A DNA stretch of 5,537 nt from Candidatus Aenigmatarchaeota archaeon (GTDB lineage: Archaea; Aenigmatarchaeota; Aenigmatarchaeia; DAOWOJ01): positions 1 through 5,537 of the forward strand of contig DAOWOJ010000030.1 in NCBI GenBank assembly GCA_030642125.1, written 5' to 3'. The notes below the pieces were generated by a model. It saw only the letters and a program-made list of their open reading frames with translations. It was not told the origin of the DNA and searched no databases. The translations under genes and the position numbers were made by a program. Numbering within the stretch: position 1 is the stretch's first letter; each line of letters opens with the position of its first letter. Positions 1 through 5,127 of the stretch are shown here, piece after piece.

Positions 1-1092
1 AGAACCCTTTCTATGAACTATAAGCTCTTTCATTTTACCATCAATTTTATGTTTCTCAACCATGACGCTATTATGACTTATCTCATACAATAATTTAAGC
101 TCATCATAATCTATTCCAAAAACTTTAGTCATAGTTTGACGTGCTAAATGAATAAGTACCTGTTTATTGGCATAGCTATAATTTATTGCAGCTGAAACAG
201 CATCAAAATAACGCTGCCCTTCTTCACTTTTAAATGGAGCAGCTACTAATTCTTTTTCTCTTATTGGTATGTTATATTTTTTACTTGCAGCTTCTAAAAC
301 TTTCAAATAATCCGTACCAACTTGATGTCCTAATGCTCTAGAACCGCAGTGTATTGAAATTATTATCAAATCTTTTTTCAAATTATAAGCTTTTGCCGCT
401 TTTTCATCAAAAATTTCATCAACATACTGAACTTCTAAATAATGATTTCCAGAACCAAGTGTTCCAAGTTGCTTTGATTCTCTTTTTTTGGCTGTATCTG
501 ATACATATTCTGGATTAGCATTAGATAAACTACCTTTTTTTTCTATAAAATTCAGATCTTCTTTTTTTCCGTATCCCATGTTAACAACTGCTTTAGCTCC
601 ATTTGCAAGAATTTCATCCAATTGATCCCATGAAATTGATATTTTGCCTTTAATTCCTAAACCTGCTGGAATATTTTTATATAATTCATTCAATAGAATT
701 CTTTGTTTTTTTTGTATGTCTTTCTTAGTTAATGGTATTATAATATTTGCAACATTACATCCAGCATCAAAACCGACTCCGGCTACTGTAATTACACCAG
801 TTTCTGTATCAAAAGCTCCAACGCCACCTATACAAAACCCATATCCTGGATGCACATCACTTTGAGCTATCGAAGCTGTTTGTATACCTGGCAAACAAGC
901 AACATTTTTAATCTGTTTCAAAGCATTCCATTCTTTTCCTACTTTTACATCTTCAACAAGATGATTTATGATCGAATCATCAGCGTATATTTTTCCTGGA
1001 ACAATCATATTATCTCTTTTTTTCATTTCCCAGACCATAGGATGTGTTTCTGTTAGAGTAAATTCACCACATTTGATTATTTTTTCTTTCAT
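1..1092 (-). CDS. rtcB: RtcB tRNA-splicing RNA ligase, C-terminus beyond window
   Basis: RtcB is the cytosolic GTP- and Mn2+-dependent ligase that joins RNA 2',3'-cyclic phosphate (via 3'-phosphate) to 5'-OH ends, sealing tRNA exon halves after intron removal. The first 364 residues are present, from ATG at 1092. Family motifs appear in order: SDVHPGYGF (78-86), GVGFDAGC (105-112), LGTLGSGNHYLEVQ (209-222), IHCGSRALGHQVG (247-259), PFKSEEGQ (286-293), SHN (339-341) and VHRKG (359-363). The usual metal and active-site residues Asp109, Cys112, Asn216, His217, His248 and His340 are all present. The guanylylated histidine lies in the missing C-terminal part. No intein interrupts the visible portion, although some archaeal RtcBs carry one. 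It starts 2 bases after the archease stop, with no Shine-Dalgarno sequence, so it is probably translated by coupling. Odd: the residues around Cys112 read DAGCNVA instead of the usual DINCGVR or DIGCGM type. Family assignment is very secure. Confidence 0.96.
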   Translation of the reverse strand, partial: MKEKIIKCGEFTLTETHPMVWEMKKRDNMIVPGKIYADDSIINHLVEDVKVGKEWNALKQIKNVACLPGIQTASIAQSDVHPGYGFCIGGVGAFDTETGVITVAGVGFDAGCNVANIIIPLTKKDIQKKQRILLNELYKNIPAGLGIKGKISISWDQLDEILANGAKAVVNMGYGKKEDLNFIEKKGSLSNANPEYVSDTAKKRESKQLGTLGSGNHYLEVQYVDEIFDEKAAKAYNLKKDLIIISIHCGSRALGHQVGTDYLKVLEAASKKYNIPIREKELVAAPFKSEEGQRYFDAVSAAINYSYANKQVLIHLARQTMTKVFGIDYDELKLLYEISHNSVMVEKHKIDGKMKELIVHRKGS

Positions 1093-1094
1093 TT

Positions 1095-1523
1095 TTATAC
1101 ATCTACTATACATTGAACATAATATTTATTATTTTTTATATCAATCTTTAATCCTGAATATGTTGCACCTTTAACTTCTAATTTTGGTTCATGTTTTTTT
1201 ATGTTTATTTCTTCACCAAAAGCTATACCATTTAATTTAAAATTATCATCATCGATTTTTTCTATTTTATTGATTTTGAATTTTGAAAAAAACATATTAT
1301 CTATATCTTTTCTACTAAGTAACTCATTTAACCATTCAACAAACAACGTTGTTTTTTCCATAGATTGACATTTTATACTAATTTCTTTTTTGCATTCAAC
1401 TTTTTTGATATTTATCATAATAGCAAACATTGCCTTTGCTCCTTCTTCAAATGCTTTTTCTAAAGTATCTCCTATCCCGATAATTCCAACATCAGCTTCA
1501 TGTTCTTTATATTCAAATGACAT
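1095..1523 (-). CDS. Archease, RtcB activator protein
   Basis: Archease is a small cytosolic protein that speeds guanylylation of RtcB and gives it multiple turnover, and it can broaden nucleotide use. The 142-residue length is normal for the family. It opens with YKEHEADVGI (5-14), the equivalent of the family's Y/F-EHTAD-x-G start. WLNELL (64-69) and KGATYSGL (118-125) follow, and it closes with VQCIVDV (136-142). The conserved acidic residues expected in the metal or contact site, Asp11 near the start and Asp141 near the end, are both present. Glu9 replaces the usual Thr of the HTAD motif. It is the first gene of an operon with rtcB, 2 bases downstream, which strongly supports the assignment. 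ATG at 1523 is preferred because the family motif begins five residues in and a TATA-like box sits about 27 bases upstream, predicting a leaderless message. Stop is TAA. Confidence 0.95.
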   Translation of the reverse strand: MSFEYKEHEADVGIIGIGDTLEKAFEEGAKAMFAIMINIKKVECKKEISIKCQSMEKTTLFVEWLNELLSRKDIDNMFFSKFKINKIEKIDDDNFKLNGIAFGEEINIKKHEPKLEVKGATYSGLKIDIKNNKYYVQCIVDV

Positions 1524-1546
1524 ATATAACTTATTTTATTATTAAA

Positions 1547-1555
1547 TATTTAAAT
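1547..1555 (-). promoter_or_regulatory. TATA-like box for the archease-rtcB operon
   Basis: Read on the minus strand this is ATTTAAATA, close to the archaeal TATA consensus. Its centre lies about 27-28 bases upstream of the archease ATG, so transcription should begin at or within a few bases of the start codon. No Shine-Dalgarno sequence lies between box and ATG. It is inferred from sequence and spacing. The region is so AT-rich that similar strings occur by chance, but the spacing matches the other genes in the window. Confidence 0.5.
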
Positions 1556-1572
1556 TAATATTAACATAATAA

Positions 1573-1580
1573 TTTTTTAA
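1573..1580 (+). promoter_or_regulatory. TATA-like box for the tandem V4R gene
   Basis: TTTTTTAA, followed by A and G, lies with its centre about 26 bases before the ATG at 1603. That spacing predicts a leaderless transcript. It is back-to-back with the minus-strand box at 1547-1555, 17 bases away, so the two transcription units share a compact divergent promoter region (1524-1602). It is inferred from sequence and spacing only. Confidence 0.45.
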
Positions 1581-1602
1581 AGCATTAGAACCAACTAATA
1601 TT

Positions 1603-2910
1603 ATGGATAAAATATCGCACCTTGAATTCAAAGAAGACGGTACAATATACTTTTATGATATGCGAGTAGCTATCTGTGGATTAGATTGGCTCGGTTATAT
1701 ACAAGGATATCTTATGAAAATTCTTGGATCAAAATGTTACAAACCTGTAAAGCAAGCAGCAAAAATATCCATAAAACCATTTATAAGTAAATACTTTGAT
1801 ATTGAAGGAAAATCAGTTGAATCGTTTATAAATTTTATGAGCATTCGAGGATTTAGGGTATTTAAAATAAAAAATATAGACAAAAAAGGAAATGCTACTT
1901 TATATTTAGAAGATAATTTTTTAAAGAACTTTTTTCTAACAAAAGGTGATCATCCAGGAGACTATTATTTGGCTGGTGAAATTGAAGGCGCTTGGGAAAT
2001 TATTTTTAACAAAGGATTTGAAGTAAAAGAAACGAAATGCATTCTTAAAGGAGATAATATTTGCGAATTTGATATAAAAGTATCAAAAAATCCTGTTTTG
2101 ATAACACATGAAAAAGAATATACCAAAAGCAAATCAAAAAATAGAGAATTTAAACAACTATCTATTGACAAAAAACAAGGAAAAATAAAATTATTTAATA
2201 TCGAAGGAAGCGCTGTTATGTTAAGACCAACTATGATCGTATGGTTTCTAAAAGAGATGGAAAAATATATTGGAGATTCAGCTTTTTATATAAGTAAGAT
2301 AGGTAAAAAGACGGCTTCAATAGATTGGATTAGATGGTCAAAAAAAACAAATCCACAATATAGGATAATATTTTTATTTATTAAAATGTTTCCTATGATT
2401 AAGATACCAGTATTAAGAAAACTATTTAAAAATAAATCGCTTGGTTTTGGATTAAATAAAGAAATAGTATGTCAAGGAAAAAATTTAATTTTCTCGATTG
2501 AAAATTCATTCATAGCTGATTATTATAAAAACTCTGGAAGATGTGTTTGCGATTTTCATTCAGGTTATATAGAACAACTAACTGAAACGATAATTGGAGG
2601 AAAATGGAAATGTAGAGAATTCGAATGTACATCAAAAGGAGATTCAAAATGCAGATTCATTGCTACTCAAATAAATAAAAAAGAAATTGAACCATCATCT
2701 CTTGAAAGAATAGCTGGTATGGATGGAATAGAATTTTTAATATTAAGAGAATTAAGAAAACAAAAATCTGAATTAGAAAAATCAAAGATATCAACAAAAT
2801 ATTTTAAGGAATATTCTGAAAAAATATTAGAATTCGCAGATGATTGGGGAATAGGAGAAGTTTTAAAATCTGTTATGAAAGAATGGAAAAAAGAACATAA
2901 AAAGTATTAA
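1603..2910 (+). CDS. Tandem V4R (4-vinyl reductase) domain protein, probable small-molecule sensor
   Basis: This 435-residue soluble protein carries two V4R domains, a fold known from the effector-binding part of phenol and xylene sensors (DmpR, MopR, XylR), BchJ and some archaeal regulators. Domain 1 spans roughly 15-160 and ends with the typical block YYLAGEIEGAWE (121-132) ... ETKCILKGDNICEF (143-156). Domain 2 spans roughly 190-355 and ends with GRCVCDFHSGY (312-322) ... EFECTSKGDSKCRF (339-352). In domain 2, Cys316, Glu339, Cys342 and Cys350 have the same spacing (23, 3, 8) as the zinc ligands I recall for MopR. Domain 1 keeps Glu143, Cys146 and Cys154 but has Asp120 in place of the first Cys. 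A hydrophobic helix-like stretch (254-271) lies inside domain 2. The last 65 residues are charged and helical, with no recognisable DNA-binding or enzymatic domain. The gene diverges from archease, and its 3' end faces the secreted-protein gene. The domain call is confident. The ligand and role are unknown. Confidence 0.8.
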   Translation: MDKISHLEFKEDGTIYFYDMRVAICGLDWLGYIQGYLMKILGSKCYKPVKQAAKISIKPFISKYFDIEGKSVESFINFMSIRGFRVFKIKNIDKKGNATLYLEDNFLKNFFLTKGDHPGDYYLAGEIEGAWEIIFNKGFEVKETKCILKGDNICEFDIKVSKNPVLITHEKEYTKSKSKNREFKQLSIDKKQGKIKLFNIEGSAVMLRPTMIVWFLKEMEKYIGDSAFYISKIGKKTASIDWIRWSKKTNPQYRIIFLFIKMFPMIKIPVLRKLFKNKSLGFGLNKEIVCQGKNLIFSIENSFIADYYKNSGRCVCDFHSGYIEQLTETIIGGKWKCREFECTSKGDSKCRFIATQINKKEIEPSSLERIAGMDGIEFLILRELRKQKSELEKSKISTKYFKEYSEKILEFADDWGIGEVLKSVMKEWKKEHKKY

Positions 2911-2927
2911 ATTTAAAATGTACTTTT
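2900..2927. terminator. Weak inverted repeat between convergent genes, possible bidirectional terminator
   Basis: AAAAGTA at 2900-2906 and TACTTTT at 2921-2927 are perfect 7-base inverted arms around a 14-base loop that spans the V4R gene's TAA. The loop contains the palindrome TAAATTTA (2908-2915). The 3' arm supplies a short T run on each strand, which suits archaeal termination at T tracts. The minus-strand gene stops at 2935, so this is the only spacer between convergent transcripts. The stem is AT-rich and short and could be chance. Confidence 0.25.
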
Positions 2928-2934
2928 CATAAAT

Positions 2935-3306
2935 TTATCCTATAACATGAAGTATGATTCGTTTGCCGCTTATTCTAATTTTATAATTTATAGTAACTTG
3001 ATATGTATTATCATTTATTATAAAAACTCTAGCAAAATTTTCGCATCTATATTCATGTATATTATGATTATATCCAACATTATCAAATACAATTCCAGTA
3101 TCGTCTTCTATTATAACACGAACATTAGCACTAGAAATAATGTCTCCATATAAGAAGAAATCTCCACCAAATCTCTCTCCGAAAGCTATTTTATAAGTTG
3201 GTATATTCAATGCATTGATAGCATCAACTTTTGATATTGATGAAGAATCAGCAATTGATATTATCAGCAATAATGAAAATATGACATATAACATCGTTTT
3301 TATCAT
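2935..3306 (-). CDS. Small secreted or membrane-anchored protein of unknown function
   Basis: I do not recognise this 123-residue protein. The N-terminus is a clear signal peptide or signal anchor: a Lys at position 3, a hydrophobic core at roughly 5-18, then a small polar stretch (ADSSS, 19-23) that could hold a cleavage site. The rest alternates short hydrophobic and polar segments, for example FFLYGDI (50-56), VRVIIEDD (62-69), ARVFIIND (92-99) and YQVTINYKIRI (102-112). This predicts a small all-beta, possibly Ig-like, extracytoplasmic domain. There is a single cysteine (88), so no internal disulfide. ATG at 3306 is supported by the signal peptide and by a TATA-like box 26 bases upstream. 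It lies 32 bases downstream of htpX on the same strand but appears to have its own promoter. The coding call is good, with function unassigned. An archaeal cell-surface or periplasm-like role is inferred only from the signal peptide. Confidence 0.75.
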   Translation of the reverse strand: MIKTMLYVIFSLLLIISIADSSSISKVDAINALNIPTYKIAFGERFGGDFFLYGDIISSANVRVIIEDDTGIVFDNVGYNHNIHEYRCENFARVFIINDNTYQVTINYKIRISGKRIILHVIG

Positions 3307-3328
3307 TGTATTTAGTTTGAAATCAATT

Positions 3329-3336
3329 ATATAAAA
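3329..3336 (-). promoter_or_regulatory. TATA-like box for the small secreted protein gene
   Basis: TTTTATAT on the minus strand, within the 32-base gap after htpX, is centred about 26 bases before the ATG at 3306. The same octamer at nearly the same distance precedes the DUF362 gene. The spacing predicts a leaderless transcript separate from any htpX read-through. Confidence 0.5.
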
Positions 3337-3338
3337 TA

Positions 3339-4145
3339 TTACATTTGCCTTAGTCTTTTACATCTTTCTTGTGTTGATGGATGTGTTGAAAATAATTTCG
3401 TAAAACCATCTGCCTTAAATGGATTTATTATCCACATATGAGACGTCGCAGAATTTCCTGTAAGTGAACGATGCCTAGAAATTTTTGATATTTTTCCCAA
3501 TGCAGAAGCTAAATTAAGTGGTTTCCCTGATATTTTAGCACCGATATAGTCAGCTGTAAATTCTCTTGATCTAGATATAGCTAATTGAACAATAACAGCT
3601 GCAATAGGAGCTAATATTAACAATGGTAATAATGCAAAATTTTTCTCATTTCTGTTAAAAAACATACTATACCAAGCAAATTGTGCTAAAAAGGATATAG
3701 CACCAGCTATAGTTGCAGACATTGTTGATATAAGAGTATCTCTATTTTTTATATGTGCCATTTCATGTGCTAAAACGCCTTCTATTTCATCTTCATTCAA
3801 TGTATTTATTAATCCACTTGTAACTGCTATAACTCCATTTTCTGGATTTCTACCAGTTGCAAATGCATTTGGTACTGTCATATTTACTATATAAAGTTTA
3901 GGTTTTGGTAAATTTGCTTTATTTGATAAATTTTCAATTATCAAATTTATTTTTTCATTTTCATATGGTTTTGCTTTATATATTTTTAATACGATTTTAT
4001 CTGAATACCAATAGCTAGAAAAATTAATTAAAACTGCAAATATAAGAGATATAAATGCTCCTGTCATTCCTCCAAGTAAAAACCCAAAGAATAGAAATAT
4101 TACTGTCAATAAAGTTAACAATATTGTTGTCCTAATTATTTGCAT
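3339..4145 (-). CDS. htpX: HtpX-type M48 family membrane zinc metalloprotease
   Basis: HtpX is an integral-membrane zinc endopeptidase that degrades damaged or misfolded membrane proteins, with its active site facing the cytoplasm. The 268-residue length is near the usual family size. Two hydrophobic helices open the protein (about 6-41). The conserved run NAFATG (93-98) is followed by the catalytic HEMAH motif (127-131: His127 and His131 bind zinc, Glu128 is catalytic). Two more membrane helices follow (about 141-158 and 170-190). The third zinc ligand is Glu195 in SRSREFTAD (191-199), directly after helix 4 as expected. The C-terminal STHPSTQERCKRL (253-265) is the classic closing motif. 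All catalytic residues are intact. ATG at 4145 has a TATA-like box 26 bases upstream, in the 31-base gap after the DUF362 gene, so the gene may be transcribed on its own as well as by read-through. Confidence 0.96.
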   Translation of the reverse strand: MQIIRTTILLTLLTVIFLFFGFLLGGMTGAFISLIFAVLINFSSYWYSDKIVLKIYKAKPYENEKINLIIENLSNKANLPKPKLYIVNMTVPNAFATGRNPENGVIAVTSGLINTLNEDEIEGVLAHEMAHIKNRDTLISTMSATIAGAISFLAQFAWYSMFFNRNEKNFALLPLLILAPIAAVIVQLAISRSREFTADYIGAKISGKPLNLASALGKISKISRHRSLTGNSATSHMWIINPFKADGFTKLFSTHPSTQERCKRLRQM

Positions 4146-4167
4146 AATACTATTATCAATTTAACAA

Positions 4168-4175
4168 ATAAAAAA
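4168..4175 (-). promoter_or_regulatory. TATA-like box for htpX
   Basis: TTTTTTAT on the minus strand fills most of the short gap between the DUF362 stop and htpX, and its centre is about 26 bases before the htpX ATG. No Shine-Dalgarno sequence is visible. It is less TATA-like than the boxes at 3329 and 5025 and is accepted mainly for its matching distance. Confidence 0.4.
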
Positions 4176-4176
4176 C

Positions 4177-5001
4177 TTATCTTCTAAGATATCTAGCAGC
4201 ATAATCATCTATTTGATTTGGATCATCGCCGATTATTAAACCTATATCTGCTTTATAAACATTAACTCCTCCCCATATCATTTCTTGCGCATTAGGAATC
4301 AATGTTGCATCAAGAATTGTCAATATATCTTTTTCAACTATTTTTGGAAGATTATCTATCAGTTTTATAAAATCAAATTTTCCTTTATCAGTTTGTAAAT
4401 GAATTTTAATCTTATCAAAATAATCAATTAATCCAAATAGAATTTTTCTAGCTCCTGTGAACCCAGATTTCGAATGCAACTTAAGCACAGGTAATGTTAA
4501 TATTACATCAAAATCGTCTAATTTAACTATTTTCATTTTAATTCCTTGTTCTTCGAATTCTCTGTATTCAAAATCAGTATCAAAGCATTTTATCTTTACT
4601 CCATGCTTATTACAGATGTTTGCGATGTCTGATTTTACTACAACATCACGAAGATATTTTAAAATATCTTCTTCCAATTCATGCGGTAATCTATCACAAT
4701 CAACATATTTTTTAACATCTTCCCAAAAATGCAAAGACGATTCTTTTATTTTTTTTATATCATTCATTTTAAAATAAATTGGATTATCTTTATAATAATA
4801 AACTTTATCAGGAGAAGGACCATCAGCTACCGTTACATTTGGACCATTTAGCACACTCAACACTATATCCAACAAAACAGGATCTGTAGTAGTAGGATAT
4901 GGTTCACAACTTACTATATTTGGTTTAATTAATACTCTTTCACATTTCAAGTATTCTATTGAATAAGATATATCAGTTGCTTTCTTTTTTATTATTTGCA
5001 T
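4177..5001 (-). CDS. DUF362 family protein
   Basis: This 274-residue protein matches the DUF362 family, whose biochemical role is not firmly established and whose larger members carry an attached ferredoxin domain. That domain is absent here. The family blocks are VLIKPNIV (23-30), TTTDPVLLD (37-45), VTVADGPS (56-63), LPVLKLHSKSGFTGARK (170-186), ILTILDATLIPNAQE (226-240) and the end block GLIIGDDPNQIDDYAA (254-269). Residues 70-120 are a charged, helix-rich stretch that looks longer than the usual link between the ADGP and following blocks. The chain ends directly after the last conserved block. Only four cysteines are present, and they do not form an Fe-S motif. An in-frame TTG at 5007 would add two residues. 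ATG at 5001 is preferred because it lies about 27 bases from a good TATA-like box, like its neighbours. It is the first of three closely spaced minus-strand genes. Family is likely; function is unknown. Confidence 0.85.
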   Translation of the reverse strand: MQIIKKKATDISYSIEYLKCERVLIKPNIVSCEPYPTTTDPVLLDIVLSVLNGPNVTVADGPSPDKVYYYKDNPIYFKMNDIKKIKESSLHFWEDVKKYVDCDRLPHELEEDILKYLRDVVVKSDIANICNKHGVKIKCFDTDFEYREFEEQGIKMKIVKLDDFDVILTLPVLKLHSKSGFTGARKILFGLIDYFDKIKIHLQTDKGKFDFIKLIDNLPKIVEKDILTILDATLIPNAQEMIWGGVNVYKADIGLIIGDDPNQIDDYAARYLRR

Positions 5002-5024
5002 AAACAATATTTGAATTATGAAAA

Positions 5025-5032
5025 ATATAAAA
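5025..5032 (-). promoter_or_regulatory. TATA-like box for the DUF362 gene
   Basis: TTTTATAT on the minus strand is identical to the box before the secreted-protein gene. Its centre is about 27 bases before ATG 5001 but only about 21 before the alternative TTG at 5007, which favours the ATG. A leaderless start is predicted. Confidence 0.5.
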
Positions 5033-5050
5033 TACTATCAATTACAATAA

Positions 5051-5084
5051 ATATAATATTATTCGTTATTTGACGATATTATAT
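5051..5084. repeat. AT-only inverted repeat in the divergent intergenic region
   Basis: ATATAATAT (5051-5059) and ATATTATAT (5076-5084) are perfect 9-base inverted arms with 16 bases between them, about 25 bases centre to centre. They lie between the DUF362 and polyprenyl synthase promoters, where a dimeric repressor could act on either. Base composition makes a chance origin quite possible, and no known operator is recognised. Confidence 0.25.
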
Positions 5085-5092
5085 GGAATAAA

Positions 5093-5100
5093 CATAAATA
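5093..5100 (+). promoter_or_regulatory. Weak TATA-like box for the polyprenyl synthase gene
   Basis: CATAAATA is the best plus-strand candidate, centred about 31 bases before ATG 5128. It would give a leader of a few bases rather than none. It fits the pattern of the other genes less well. A second weak candidate overlaps CTATACA at 5101-5107, about 24 bases from the ATG. Confidence 0.25.
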
Positions 5101-5127
5101 CTATACAACATTAATTTTATTGATAGA

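Noticed and set aside
640..800. Possible intein insertion in RtcB, as seen in some archaeal RtcBs
   Set aside because: The flanking conserved blocks run together without a gap, so no intein is present in the visible part.
644..1174. Plus-strand open frames of 68-73 residues (starts at 644, 850 and 968)
   Set aside because: They lie antisense to rtcB, the last running into archease. Those reading frames carry clear conserved motifs, while the plus-strand translations show no family features.
1965..2171. Minus-strand 68-residue open frame
   Set aside because: It is fully antisense to the V4R gene, whose frame contains the conserved Cys motif in this stretch.
2947..3153. Plus-strand 68-residue open frame rich in Ile, Ser and Tyr
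   Set aside because: It is antisense to the secreted-protein gene, which has a convincing signal peptide and promoter. The composition is what AT-rich antisense DNA gives.
4457..4777. Plus-strand 106-residue open frame
   Set aside because: It is antisense to the DUF362 gene and has no conserved motif.
5002..5007. Two-codon N-terminal extension of the DUF362 protein from a TTG start at 5007
   Set aside because: ATG at 5001 fits the 26-28 base spacing from the TATA-like box. The TTG would be only about 21 bases away and adds nothing conserved.
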